A stretch of 64,000 nucleotides of DNA from Paraspadella gotoi (GCA_051294375.1 CM119267.1:7606683-7670682), one strand, 5' to 3'. Shown: positions 1 through 13,074, numbered from the stretch's first letter. Numbers and translations: made by a program. Notes: generated by a model from the letters alone, not told the origin.

Positions 1-196
1 GTCGTAACGCGACGCACCAGAGAGGCCTTAGCTTGCTCATGAAGAGATATGTATATATTATATCTACCTCGACCCCACCCGCGATCTTAATGTATCTTGC
101 GTGGATAGAGTCGGGTCATTTAATAGAATTTTTTACGCCGGACTGATTATGTTATTAACTATCTCGTGCAAGTCCAAGAAAAAGCCTAACCCGCAC

Positions 197-624
197 CTTT
201 CTATTCCGCTCGAGATGCTTCCTGATCGAGACGGCCTTTTTGATCATGTGATATAGATCTTCGGGGATTTCCGAGGCGAGACCCTTGGCCTTGAGGATGC
301 GAAGAACCTTGGTGCCAGTGACGAACTTGACCTGGGCGACGCCGTGAGAGTCGCGAAGAATGACGCCTATCTGCGACGGCGTCAACCCCTTTTTGGCCAA
401 CTTGAAGATCTGTTCCTTGACATCGTCCGAAGACAGCTTGAGCCAGTTGGGCACGGAGCGCCTAGTTGGAGATTGAAAACGGGAATGTTGTTGCGAGATT
501 TCAGTTATTAGAAGAATTTTTAACAAGTTCTTTTTCACAAAACGTACACGTATATAAACCAGAATTACCTGTAAGGCAGAGCGCTCTGCGAAATACCTTT
601 TCCGGGAGCGTGCATACGACCCAT
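197..624 (-). CDS. RPS13: 40S ribosomal protein S13 (uS15), partial: 3' exon lies outside the window
   Basis: Component of the small ribosomal subunit, cytosolic translation. Two exons are visible: 624-569 (start [13 protein letters not shown], ending in a split Arg codon) and 461-197 ([18 protein letters not shown] through RKHLERNRK). The joint has a GT donor at 568-567 and an AG acceptor at 463-462 and restores the conserved PYRRSVPNW sequence. The second exon ends at a GT donor (196-195). The family's last ~44 residues (DKDAKFRLI... onward) are not found down to base 1, so the final exon must lie beyond the window edge. Everything seen matches the highly conserved animal S13. Confidence 0.95.
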
Positions 625-2050
625 TTTAAAACTTTAAAAAATATATCTAAAAAGGAAAAGGAAATACTAAGATTGGATACGCTTAATATTTAAACAATTT
701 TAATGAACCCTACGGTTAGAAATTAACATTCCAACTGTCAATGTAATATATGGATAATTTAGTTGAAACGAAAAACGTCCAAGTTTATATTCCATTACAT
801 TTGACACAACTGAAGAATAGAACGCGGTCACCTGGGAGATTACAAATAAATAACGACAATAAGTAAACAAAGTTATATCACAACTAAAGGGGCAAGGGAT
901 GGAATGCATAAATTTATGAACAGACGGGTTGTCAACGACAATTTTCTTAGTACAATTCTTAGCCGATAAAAAATAAATACGCCTCCATTGTTATGTTTTT
1001 AAGCGAAGAAATTTTATTTACTACATTCACCGAGTTAAGAAATGAATGGGATATGGAAAATTAATTAAATAATCAGCGGTTATTAAAATAAAACTTTCTT
1101 CGTCTATATAACTAAACTCAAAAACAAACTTTGTCAATAAATACGTTAAGATTTAAATTTGACTAACGAGAAAAAGCGGGACTCGTTAGATGCAATTGAG
1201 AGATGAAGAAATTCAGAGTAATGAAGTTAAAATGGACTGTTTCCGTCAAAACCACCGTCAGAATAGCAAATTGTCACTGTATTGACTCGTAAATACATAA
1301 CGAAACCACCAATCAAATAAAACTTTTAGTGACGTTAATACGCGAATAACATGTAGAAGTGCTATAAGAGTAAACTGGAAAAACGAAGGGAATGGAATAT
1401 TGTGAGTATCAGTATTGCGAAAGAGTGGAGTAAATATGAACTGGAGGGAAGAATGACTCGAATCAACATGTAGAATCCTATGGACTAATAGGAAAGGAAC
1501 TTGTTCTCCGAGTAACATTAAAATGTTAAGAAATTATTTTATCGCGAGAAACACCAGAAAACGATATTCCTTGATTATGTTTCGCTGAAAGAGATCAGTA
1601 ATCGTCTATCAAGTTGGAAGATCAAGTTCAAAAGAATTTTATAATAAACTCGAAAATATAAATGAGCAATTTGTCCATGGTCTCTTTTAATATAACACAT
1701 GATAGCTATTATCAACTAAACTTATATACTATTTCATCAGAGAGCATAAACGTTTTCCTTGTAAAAAAAAATACCATGGCACACATACCTCTAGTTTTTT
1801 GACTAAACTATCGTCATTTATTTTCAGGTTCATTACCGAACCATTTTCGATGACTGTAACAAGTGAAGCTGACATTCTCTAAATGCCAGCAACTAGTAGG
1901 AAAAATGTTAGAAAGAAACCAAATTACGGGAGTAAGCGTGAATTGTTTATGGCACGTGATTGTGAAGAACGAGAAACGTGTCGAAAATGCGACCAAGTTT
2001 GTTTTTTTTTACACTAAGATTCGATGAGTTTTTTTTTAATTCGGAATCGT
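625..2050. other. AT-rich intergenic spacer between RPS13 and the ERBIN-like gene
   Basis: About 1.4 kb with no supportable gene. It must hold the RPS13 promoter and the 3'UTR of the ERBIN-like gene, both read on the minus strand. The short open frames at 700-909, 1258-1518 and 1814-1996 have AT-rich codon use and no recognisable motif. Confidence 0.6.
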
Positions 2051-5000
2051 TCATGCGCTGTGTCGGTCTCTTTCGATGAGAAGCGAGACCTGCGGACCGC
2101 AAGACTTGAGAGAAGTAACGGCTTCTTCGTGTTGGACTTGATTAAAGTTTTTGCCGTTGACTTCGACTATTTTGTCGCCTGAAAAATAACAATATTATGT
2201 TTCTAAATTACAAAGCAATAGAAGAAAATGTTTATCAGAAAAAATTACCTGGTCTAAGAATGTTGTCGGCCGGACCGCCGGGTTGAATCTTCGTTACAAA
2301 TATTCCGGGATCGTTGGGCCTGAAAGGATTTCCCAGCGAACCCACTCCGCCTAAAAAAAAGTTCATGTTAACTTAATCTTTTAATTTCTAATTAAATTTA
2401 AACGAGATTAGGGCAAACATATATATATATATAATTAAAATAAAATACATATGTATATGTATCATAATCTTACCAGCGATGGAAAACCCGAGACCAGGAT
2501 TCTTTTTGATCATAACGTTAAAGAGTTGATACTTGTTGACGTGATCGTTAACGATGGTGGGCAGAGGCCCGACGGGCGCCAACCCATCAACGGCCGCCGT
2601 GTAGCCCGGCGGAAACGGACTGGCTGACGTCGGAGGGAACGAGAGGCGTTTCTGCGTCAAGGGCGAACCGCCGCAAGGAATCATGGAAGGGAGCCCAGAA
2701 GTTGAGACTGGCGTGGAAGACCTGGAAGGGAATGTACGTAAAAGTCATCGGGTAAATATAAAGATCAGCTTTAAATCTGGCTGGACTTTTCAATGATACC
2801 ACCTCGAAGGTCGGGATCCCGGAGTAGAAGCTCCTTCACGAGGGAATCCTGGGCTATACAAAGACTGAGTGCCGAGACGAGGAATCCGGGAACCGGGAAT
2901 CTCTAAGGGATGAGGACCTGGGAAGGTTTAGCATCAGTGAGTAGGTTCATACACTCGTCTCAGGAATAAGGCCAAAAGCGCCTAACCGGGAGGAATCATT
3001 GGCGTTCCCGTCCCCGTGCCATGAGGGTCGTAGACATGGTGGGAGTGAGCGTAACCTGTTCACGAGTCAGGTCAATTGAAACTTAAACTGACATTTTTCT
3101 GTATGCACTACTCGTTTATTTACGATCATGAGATGGCAAACTGACCAGAATCGGTCGATCCTGAGATTTGAGAGGGCGGGTAAAGCGCCGCGTGGCCCCA
3201 CGCGGGGTCGGGATCGGCGAATCCCTGGAGCAGGAAGCTTGAATCGACCGTTCGCGACCCCGGGTGGATGTTAGGAGGAAGCGGCTGAGGGATCATTCGC
3301 GCGTGAGATCTGTCGAGCAGCGTCGGCGGACCTCGGCCCGGCAGCAGACCCGGCAGCCCAACCAAGGGAGGGAGAGCGCCCGGCGGAAGAGTTCCGTAAC
3401 CATGCGGCGCCGCGTAGTCGAGGGCGGGATGAGGGAGGAATGGGTGATGATGATGAGGTTTCAACGAGGCGAAAAGCGTCTTGGAACCGTCGCCGTGGGG
3501 ACCTTAAATTTAGGTTAAAACAAAAAGCTGGATAATAATTAAGAAACAAAAAATTTTTAATTCNNNNNNNNNNAGGCGGACCGATATGACAATAAATTGT
3601 TTAAGATCACCAACCTGCGAGGTGATGGGCATGGTGCTGATGCGAAAAACCGCCAAGAGTGAGATCCGGAGGCGGAAAGTGAGATCCTGGAGGTAGACCC
3701 GGTAATCCCGGCAGATGGGCGGGAAGGTGATAAGGGGGCGGCGCCAAAGAGGGCGAGACCCCAGGAATGGGTGCGTGCGGCGGAATGAGATCGGGTTGAT
3801 GATGGGGTCCCAGCGGAATCTCGATGGTGCTCATCCTCATGAGATTGGCGGTCGCCGAACCGGGGGGCGGGGGCGTATGCGAACGCGTGGGGGGCATATG
3901 CACTTGATAGCCCGATTGAATGTATGCCTGAGAGAGATGATGACCTCCGGCCCAGCCCTGATGCGGGTCGTAGCCATCGATAATTCGTGGGGCGCCGCCC
4001 GAAGGGGCGCCGCCGCCGCTACCAACGACGACGCCACCACCACCACCACCAACTTTTGAAGCTTAAAATAATATAGAAATTATGATATAAAACTTTGCTT
4101 GGTTTCTGATCTGCCATTTTAACTCGTCTCACTTTTTGGAAAGAATGACTCGACCGACGGCGAAGATTTTAGTTTCGGCGTCGGAGCCGGGGGCGGCGTT
4201 GATTTTTGTCCGCTCATTTTATTCTGTCGCGAATCAAGTTCGATTAGAATGATACTTCGATAGATAAATTTAATAAACATATTCAAACTAACAATAAGAA
4301 TCTAATTGTTTTCCCCCCACCTGTAGATGCGCCAAAAACTGCTGGCGCCAATCAGACGGCGGAGTTCGTCCCAACGTCATGCTTTTTCTGGCGGCGCCGG
4401 CATCGGGCGTCGTGTGAAAGCCAGGCGTCATTCTTTGTGCAGGTGACCTCCCCGACACGCCCGTCGCTGCGTACTCGTCGTACAGCTTGTCCGGTCCGAT
4501 GACCTTTCCACCACCAACGGGATTCCTGTACGTTTCCTCCATCGTTTTGTTGTTGTACGGACTCCACGTGTACTGACGTGGTAGCGTCCGGCTATACGCC
4601 GCTTGTCGATAACCTAGGGTAAAGTTTGTTACGTGTTTCGACGCATTGATTGCGAAGTTCAAAAATTAAGAAACGTTAACGGAGGATTCAGATAGTTCAC
4701 CTTCAAGATCGCTCGTGTATCCGTCTCCAATGAATTTACGGGTTTTGCCGTCGCGAGGAGGAATCATTTCCCAATCTGAGGTGTACCCATCCCGGATATT
4801 GGCCAACTTGGCTTGACGGCGACGCCTGTTGAAGATGAAACTACCAATTCGGAAAGAGTTTCTTGATTTTAAAAATCAAAATTCAAATTGACCTGGATGC
4901 CGCCTCGTGATTCATTTCCTGATCGCTTTTGTAGCCAGGATCGCCATCACCCCTGTAGTCGTTGATGTTCCAGGCAGAGTTGGCTCCATAATTTGGCACA

Positions 5001-8000
5001 TTGATGCTCGCTCTTTTTTGCTGGAAAGTAAGAGACAAGCATAACATTAATAAAAAAGGACCAATCTCTCGATACTTATATGTAGATTACAATACAAGAA
5101 CATTAGAAAAAAATTCCATCGATGCACGGCTATAGTTTAATAAAAAAAATATTTTAAGCATAAAAATAATAAAATTAAAACAAATGAACTACCTGCATAA
5201 AATAATTGGCGTCTGCCTGAGACCATGTCCTGTAACCGGCGGCGCGTTCATCGCAGAAGGATTTGCTCTGCGGCATGGGACCCCGGAATCCAGTTTCCCT
5301 GGTCAGAGTGCGAGACATCATGGGCTCCACGGCGTAAGGCGAGGCGCCCTTTCCAGGATCCTGAAACAAGCCGCCCGGCTGGGAAATTGGTCGAGGGCGC
5401 GCCCGATTTCCGTAAGGATCGAGGCCGGAATCGTCGCGGGACGAGCGCTTGCTCATCGTCGGGCCTGAACGACGAAGGGAATGTTATAATTAATATAATT
5501 ATAATTAATGCAAATTATTGCAAAACGCGAAACTGACGAGCGATACCATACCCGCGGAAGGAGGTCGAGGAGGAAACACAGAAGCCGACGAAAGGTGAGG
5601 GAATTGAGATTGACTAGTTGTTGGAAGGGAAGACATTCGACTAACCATGTGTCCCTGCAAAAAAAGGAAACCATCGTGATGCCATCAGTCTCTTAAGGAC
5701 TAAGAATTATTAACTACCTGAACGGTGGCTGCCCCGGAGAAGGGCAGGTTCACTCCTTGTAGAGCCGCGAAGTGAGCTTTGGAGCTCCGGACCGGCTGCG
5801 CGTCGCCGGATTGTTGCTGCGGGTGCTGCTGCTGATGATGATGAGGAGGAAAGCCGGCGCCGACCCCGGGAGCGACGAGATTAGGCTGGGATAACGCAGA
5901 TAAGAGCGAGCCGCCAGAGGACGAGGGAGACTTGACGCGCTTCAATTTGGCGTCGACATCCTTGTCGCTCGCCAGCGACTCGCGGTGCAGCTGCTGATCT
6001 CTGAACTGCTGCTGCTGCAAACCGACTTGATGCAGCAGCGACATTTCGTCGTCGCTGGAAGCGCCGCTCGGAAAACCTCCGCTGCTCCGGTGACTGCGAC
6101 TGTGGGTGGGGGTGGTTTTTAATATTCAAACTTTATAAAGTGCATAATTCTCTAGCTCATTAGTCTTACCAAGAAGCCAGTCAAGTAGCCTTCAAAACAC
6201 TAGGTAAGTCATAAGTTAATTCTCCACTGAACTTACAGGGTAGTGAATCAAAACTTAGAATAGTATTTACCATCAGATTTTATAATTATTGAATGTCTTT
6301 TTATAATACACTAAAATAATCACTTATGTTTTTTCTTTCTGATATAGGTTTTATTTTCCTCATGCTTTTACAATACGCTGCGCTACTAAAAAGAATGCAA
6401 CATTGGTTGAATTTGCTCTGCGCCAGTAAAGAGCTTAAAAACACTACTAAATATGTTAATGTTCCCTAGCAGTATGTTATGAAATTCATTTAATAAATAA
6501 GCTATATTGCCCCTGACTTTGGACAGGCTTTGGTGGTTTAAGGCCTCCATCACTCTTACAAGATAATTACATAGCAGGTCCCTGCAAGCTTTCAATCAAG
6601 ACTCTCTCACAGTCCCGTTTATTCACTCCCAGAGTACCTGGCTTCCCTATCAATGAAGTGGAAAATATTTATATTATTTATATTATCAAGAAGGCTATTA
6701 AGAAAAGAAATAACTACTAATCTAAGTCGGGAAACCATGTTTCGACTCGTGCCTTTCGAGTCTGATAAAGATTCGAAAGGCAAGAGTCGAAACATGTCCG
6801 ACTTTTATTGTTAAAAAAAATCGTCGATAATGCCAATTAAAACTTTTGTTTTCCTTGATTAAGTTACAACGTTACCTGCTGCTGACACTGTCGCGGTTTT
6901 TGTCTCGCTTATCGATCTGATTTCCGCCGCCGCCTTTCAACAACGATAGATCCGACATTCTTGCCACGAGGGAATTCGCCACCGCCGTCGGGGTATTTTT
7001 GATGCCGCCTCCACCAACGGCGGCGGAAGAGGGCGGACCTACGAATAATTTCAAAGCCATGCCAAATAATATAACTTTCAACTTTTAATAGCGGCGGCAC
7101 TCTAAAATCGTCCGTAGAACCTTCCAGGCACCCCGCTTTCCTCCGCGATTACCTCTAGACTCGACTCCGACCGCCGCGGATGTCGCCGGCGACGCCATGT
7201 ACTTGTTGAGATCGGAAGCCTTGAGGCTCAGGCCCTTGGGTTTAGGCGGAGGAGGAGGAGGGCCGCCAACGATTGTCTGACCAGAAACTAGGCCCAACGT
7301 TGGCGTCGCGCTTTGACGATTTAAGGCTAAAAAAAGAGCCATGTATTACATTACATTAACTTTAATTTCCTCGTTTTATAGTACTCTTGCGTGGTGCCCG
7401 GGAAGAAAAACTCACCTCCGTCATTATCGCCCGTGGCCGACGAGTCGACGAGCATCGTCGAGGATCCCGCGCGACGAACTTCCGAAGAAGCGGAATCCGA
7501 AAAGGACGACCCGCGTCCGGAAGTAGAGTACACTGACGGCGGGTTCTTGGGACGTGGCGGCGGAACGCTCCCGTCAACGGAGGAAGTAGTTTGACCAGAT
7601 GACGACCATGCCTTTTGGTGCAACATTCCTTCGAGGGCGGAATCTGAAAAGGACAAATAGTAAAGACAAAGACCAAATAAAAAGGATCAATAAACTGACA
7701 GATCTCACCGTTGACGGCTGAGTCCGGACGAAAGTCCCCATTGGCCGAAACGTTGGTCAACAGTTGCGGTGGGGGAACGTGATGACTGAGAGAGCGGAGC
7801 GGCGAGGCCATCGAAGAAGATCGCGTCGAAGGTGGTCGCGAGGATCCTTGGACCGAATCACGGAAAGTCTTGGGCAGATCTGTACGGAAATAGAAAGATG
7901 TATGGGTCAAGGTAAAAAATTGTACATCGAAATAAGAGTACAAAAAAATAACTAATAAATAACTGACTAATAACTCATCCGTGCACCGATATCTAATTAA

Positions 8001-11000
8001 ACCCTTGTTGACAACGCAACGATTGTTTGATGAATCGAAATAATACGTATAATAATAATAACGTCCATAGCTCATTCCTCAAAACCCGTACCGACGCCGA
8101 TGCCGTCTCGAGAAGGCGCCTCCTTAGAATCCTTCGGTGTCGACGAGGATAAAGGAAGGAGCGCGGACGCCAGCGGTGGTGGCGGCGGCGGAAGGGGAGG
8201 GGACGGGGAATGGCGTAGGAGATGGGCCGATGGTTGCGGAGGAATGGGAGGTGGATTGGGCAAAGGACTGTAGGATGAGACTCTGTTGGCACCCGTCATG
8301 GACGAAGCGAGAGGGGGATAAGCGGCGGAAGTGGCGACGGAGCCGACAGCGCCGTTTTGACGAGTCACGTCGTGGCCGGCGTCGCCAAATCCGTTTATAT
8401 CCACCAAACTGAAAGAAAAAAGCGATAACCAAAGAAATTGACTCATTTTCAATTAAGTCATGAGTTCATCTCTTGAAAACGAGACACAGAAATCCAATCT
8501 TACCCGTGCATATTTCCGGCGTCGCGATTGGAAGAAGGAAGTTCCCCCGTAGAAGGAGACCTCGGGATTTCCGCGAGACCTTCGGGCGCCGGGCGGCGTC
8601 CAGCTTGTCGTTCTGGTGGAGCCTCATCGCCATTGGATTCAAGGCCCATCCCGAGTTCACCACCTGGGATTAAAAATTCAAGGCGAGGTGATTAGTTTTA
8701 AAAATTGGTTCACCTAAAAACCAGCGAAATATTACCGCTCTTTAACCCAATACCTTTTAAACTAGCGTTGCGGTTGTGTCGAGTTGGGGCGCGCGTTTCT
8801 TTCGGGAATGGAGTAGGAACTCGATTGAAGTTTGTTGGTTCACCATCCTAACGTGAACATAATGGGGTTTAATACATAGTACATATTACAAAATCTTTAA
8901 GATAATGATTTTCAAAATTAGTTTTATTACCGTTCCCTCGGTGGCGAACTTAATCTGTTGCCTCCGAGCGCGCTCCTCTTCCCATAATGACTGGTGAAAC
9001 GACTCAGCGTCGGCGTTGCTGCCACCTTGATCATCGTTGCCATCAATGGGCGGCTCTTCCGGTTGCTAATGAAAGAAAACAAACGATGTGACTGCAATTA
9101 TTTCGTCCCAACAACAAGAAACTTACCTGAGGAAAAAGGTAGCAGGTGAGCATCCTTTGTCCAGTACCAGGTGCAACGTCCGTTTGCAACGAAATCAAGG
9201 GCTTCGTTTGATTCTCCGAGATCCACAGGGCGGCGAGTGACTGTAGAAATAAAGAGTGTAATTAATCTTTTTTTTTTATTTGCTGGCAAACTGGCGAAAA
9301 AGCCAACCTTCAACTTGGTGAAAGAAAAAGGAAGATACCGAAGGCGATTGTCGCATAGATTCAAAACCGTCAACCGCGGCAAATGACCCAGCTCTTCGGG
9401 TAGAACTTCCAACTTGTTGCTGCAAAAGATTTAACATAGAAGTTATAATACAGTTGACAATCACGTGGAATGTATACAAGTTTTACCTTCGCAATGAAAG
9501 CAAGGTCAGTTGCAAACATGAACCGAGTTCTGGTGGAACTCCAGATAGAAAATTTTCATCTATGTTCAGCGACCTAAAAAAAATCCAAGGACCAAGACAT
9601 GTACTAATCTTAACCAATAATTTTAAGTGTTTTCCAGTTCTTGGTAATTCACCTCAGATGTCGCAGCAGCCCGATTGAAGGCGGAATCTCTTCCAAGTCG
9701 TTGGCCGAGAGGGTGAGTTCTTGAAGAGACAACATTCCTCCCATAGAAAACGGTAGTGAAACCAACTGGTTGTCATCGACTAGGAAAAAAATAAAAAATT
9801 TCTAAACTAGTTTGGACAGATTTATTCATTAAGAAACGCGAGTAAAATTTTGGTGAAAAAAAACCATTCGAACCTTTGAGTATTTTTAACAGATTGAGTC
9901 TTCCAATAGAATCCGGCAACTCTTGCAACAGATTCGTGGAAAGATAAAGGTGAGTTAGAGCGTTACAGCCGGCAATCTCAGGAGGAACCCATTGAATTCG
10001 ATTCTAGGAGGAAAAGATTGTACTTTAATTGGTTTTAATATCAGTACTATCAGTAGTCATCAGTAGTCTGTAATTCATAGCTATGTACATATACGCCGTA
10101 TTATATCGTAATTTTCCTGCGTGCACACATGACTAACCTTGGAAGCATCGAGAAAAGTGATATTTCTCAGTTTCCCAATTTCTGCCGGGAGAGCGGAAAT
10201 TTGATTGATGTCGCACCATAACTCCAAGAGGGAGCCCAATGTTCCAACAACTGCTCAAAAGAACATGCCAAGTTTAGCACCCATGTAAAATTTAGATAAG
10301 TGAATAAAGAACCCACCCTCGGGAATCTCAGTAAAGTCATTGTTTCCGATGTCCAATCTCTCCAACTCGACGAGACGCGACATCGATTTCGGCAAAGTCT
10401 TCAAGTGGTTTTCTCGAAGTTCTGAGGAGAGGAGATTTAATTGAATTTAAATCGCTCCGTTGTGGCAGAATATTCACACCGCCTCACGTCCACCATCGTT
10501 CAGCCAAATCCATTGGCTCAGAGGGGGAACACACCATCCCAGGCGTTGTGTTCCATCCACAGTCCTAACGACTTCCTTCTGTGTTGGCAAAGCGAGACCG
10601 TCCTAGGGTAACCGGGCCAGTGAGTGAAAGAGTCACTGAGGGTCGGAAGCCCCCAAAGCCAACAGTGAGATGCCCCATCCCAATGGGCATCACAGGCAAC
10701 CCGGCTGTTGCCATAAGGGTGAGCCCTACTATCGAACACGCAACCTTCTCAGGGTACGCTACGACAAACGCCTATGCCCTGCCGACTTCGGGTACGGTAC
10801 GACAAACGCCTATGCCCCCACAACTCGTGCTCTCTCTCCCACTATGTTAACAGTCTTGTCAGAAATCTCTCAGGCTTGAGGAACCTGAGTGATGACTATC
10901 CTCACAGGGGATCCTGTGGTGGTATATTCACACCGCCTCACATCCACCATCGTTCAGCCAAATCCATTGGCTCAGAGGGGGAACACACCATCCCAGGCGT

Positions 11001-12212
11001 TATGTTCCATCCACAGTCCTAACAACTTCCCTCTGCATTGGCAAAGCGAGACCGTTCTAGGGTAACCGCGCCAGTGACTGGAGGCATCACTGAGTGTCGA
11101 AAGCCCCCAAAGGCAACAGTGAGATGCCCCATCCCAAAGGGCATCACAGGCAACCCGGCTGTTGCCATTCCGTCTCATTTCGACAATCGCGATGATTCTC
11201 ACCCAATATTTTGAGCTTAGATAGACGGCCAAAGTTGGCGGGAAGGTATTCTAAGAAGGTATCGTTGAGATAGAGTTGAGTAAGGTTGAGTAGTTGCGTA
11301 AATCCGTCGGGTAACTTCCCCAACGGATTTACGGAGGCTTCCACGACGGACAAAGATTTGCAGCCTTTGATGGCGTCTGAATTTCGGAATGAGTGGAACG
11401 ATCAAGGATTAGGACGTTTGAAAATGTGTACAAATTTTCACTAACAGCAACGAAAATATTTTCAGAAAAACTATCCTCACCTGGAATGTCGAGAATGCCA
11501 TTTTTGGAGCAATCCAGCTCGATGAGGCCGACGAGAGATGCCAAGGCGGGAGGAATGCTCGTAAGTTCGTTGTCAGAGAGGCCGAGTTTTTTAAGGCTGT
11601 GACATACAAAGAGCGACCTGACAAGCAGAGGGGTAGAATACAGAATGAGAATAAGTTACCCTTACATGGAGATTTTAAATCAAACGCACGAACCGCAACC
11701 AAATTCGAAAAGATGTAGTGAGAAAAATGGGATAGAACACATTCGCATAAAAATTGAAAAAAAAAGGCGGGGAGGTTACAGATTACCTTTGAAGCTACTG
11801 ACAAAAAAAAATTTTTTTAGGGGAATGTAAAATTACTTTTACAATCGCATAATATTTATTTTAAAAGATTATTTTCATATACTAATTTATGCGCAACAAA
11901 CCTCGGTAATTCTCTAATTTGGTTTGAATCCAAATAGAGTTCCTCCAATGTCCTTTCATGATGAAAAACGGCGTCAGGAACAAAGTCCAAACTGTCAAAG
12001 AAAACCGATCGTTAAAAAAAGGACTTTCGTCCTAATATATAATTTCATAAGGCCGACAAGGTTCGTCTATACTACCTGCAATGCCGGAAGTCAAGAATGA
12101 AAACCTCGTCGTCGTCGGCGTTATTTCCCGTGCAGGTGCAGCGGTTAAGCAACTTATTCATCGCCACCTGCGCTCCGCCTGTTGACGGAATGACCGATGA
12201 CAAGTAATCCAT
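2051..12212 (-). CDS. ERBIN: LAP-family scaffold (Erbin/Densin-like): 16-ish LRRs, disordered linker, one C-terminal PDZ
   Basis: Basolateral polarity and junction scaffold of the LAP family (Erbin, LRRC7/Densin; let-413 in C. elegans). It starts at 12212 ([10 protein letters not shown]) and stops at 2051-2053. Exons between about 12210 and 9090 encode consecutive leucine-rich repeats (for example [20 protein letters not shown] units, LPPELG and [11 protein letters not shown]), then the LAP-specific segment [11 protein letters not shown] ... MLTCYLFPQ and [15 protein letters not shown]. Exons from 9000 to 2700 encode a long low-complexity linker rich in Pro, Ser, Gly, His and Gln, with [14 protein letters not shown] at about 4350, a motif also found near the Erbin C-terminus. 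The last exons give the PDZ domain with carboxylate loop GLGFSIAGG and GDKIVEVNG. Many introns are short; two long ones hold repeats. An N gap at 3564-3573 may hide coding bases. Erbin and Densin cannot be separated from this alone. Confidence 0.9.
3564..3573. other. Assembly gap (10 N)
   Basis: A run of exactly ten N, probably a placeholder of unknown size, inside the linker region of the ERBIN-like gene. Confidence 0.99.
6724..6804. repeat. Perfect-looking 27-bp-arm hairpin in an ERBIN intron
   Basis: Arms 6736-6762 and 6770-6796 are inverted repeats differing at two positions, one of which would be a G-U wobble in RNA. The loop is 7 nt (TGATAAA). A further 7-bp outer stem (AAGTCGG at 6724-6730, CCGACTT at 6798-6804) extends it after a 5-nt bulge. 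It lies in the ~770-bp intron between exons near 6106 and 6879. It could be a small foldback element or a pre-miRNA-like hairpin; no function is shown. Confidence 0.8.
10471..10714 (+). mobile_element. tRNA-derived SINE-like copy 1 (ERBIN intron)
   Basis: 244 bp, from TATTCACACC to GTTGCCAT. It matches copy 2 at 10925-11168 over the full length, with about 17 substitutions and no indels by my count. The plus strand has an A-box-like TGGCTCAGAGG (10514-10524) and a B-box-like GTGTTCCATCC (10548-10558) near its 5' end, as in a tRNA-derived promoter head. The body contains several short inverted repeats. The copy lies in the ~780-bp intron 10424-11203. Confidence 0.65.
10752..10817. repeat. Two 28-bp direct repeats in the linker between SINE copies
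   Basis: 10752-10779 and 10790-10817 are identical except for one base (GGGTACGCTACG versus GGGTACGGTACG), separated by 10 bp. They sit in the unique 210-bp stretch between the two SINE-like copies. Confidence 0.85.
10925..11168 (+). mobile_element. tRNA-derived SINE-like copy 2 (ERBIN intron)
   Basis: Direct repeat of 10471-10714 at an offset of exactly 454 bp. It has the same boundaries, TATTCACACC and GTTGCCAT, after which the flanks diverge. The two copies could be independent insertions or a segmental tandem duplication that includes the linker. Confidence 0.65.
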
Positions 12213-13074
12213 TTTTTAGTTCTTTTTAAGGTGATGCGATTATTGAGAAAACGAAGAGTCTATTTTTGAACACATTTTTTTTTAGATCCAGATTTCTCAG
12301 TAGTAATAATCGCGGGACGGTAGAAGCCGAAGCTGTTTTTCGTTTTACAGGGACGGTCAGATTTGCGTAGTTGGCAAGTAACGGCCGCACGATAAAAAGA
12401 GAAAGGGTTAATCGCCACCGCCGTCGCTGACACCGCTTCCGCCGCCGCCGTCCCTGACGTAGCGGCGAAACGAAGGTTCTTCGCCGCTGCGTCGGACTTG
12501 GTGGCGCGGCGGTAGGAGGCGAAGTGCCATCGCCGTCGAAGAGATGATTCTCGCCCAAAAGATAAAAAGTTCAGGAAAAATCGCGTATAATCATGGAGAT
12601 TATATATTTAGACGGTTGGCCAGTAGTCTTTCTAACAAAAATAAACTAATAATTACTGGATTGGGAAAAATAAAAATGGTTAAGGCGTGTCAACTCTTAA
12701 CACCCAAGTAAAAATTGTCGGGGAGGGAGGGTTTGCCAGTTCAAGGAATTAATGACGAAGAATAAAAAATAAAAAAAAATTCTATTGACTAGGATAAACT
12801 AAACCAATTTAAATTAAAACGTGAAAATTCAAACCCAAAGCGGCCAAAAAATATTACCATATTTATTACTAAGTCATCAAAATCACATCGCGCTTCTGTT
12901 AAAAAATAAAGCATGACATCAGAAGGAGCAACAAAAACATAACGTTTTAATGGCGCAGCAATACTGAAGAATTAGAGACAAAAACGAGGGAAGGAGATCT
13001 AAGCAGGGTCTTTGATTTGTCTTTTTTTCTATCTTTTAATAATTTACAGGTCTGAAGTTAGGGAACGAAAAAAT
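12213..13074. other. Spacer between the ERBIN start and the PI4K2 stop
   Basis: About 860 bp. The part at 12340-12560 is GC-richer and probably holds 5'UTR or promoter sequence of the ERBIN-like gene. The rest is AT-rich. I see no supportable gene. Confidence 0.5.

Noticed and set aside
1-196. Terminal exon of RPS13 inside the window
   Set aside because: No frame in this stretch encodes the conserved S13 C-terminus, so the exon must be beyond base 1.
1258-1518. 86-aa minus-strand frame in the RPS13-ERBIN spacer
   Set aside because: AT-rich codon use unlike the real genes here and no motif.
7362-8075. 237-aa minus-strand frame in the ERBIN gene
   Set aside because: Runs through introns between linker exons; the Tyr-rich first half is intron translation.
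12226-12558. 110-aa minus-strand frame upstream of the ERBIN start
   Set aside because: Arg/Ser-rich frame just upstream of the true start; fits GC-rich 5'UTR rather than a gene.
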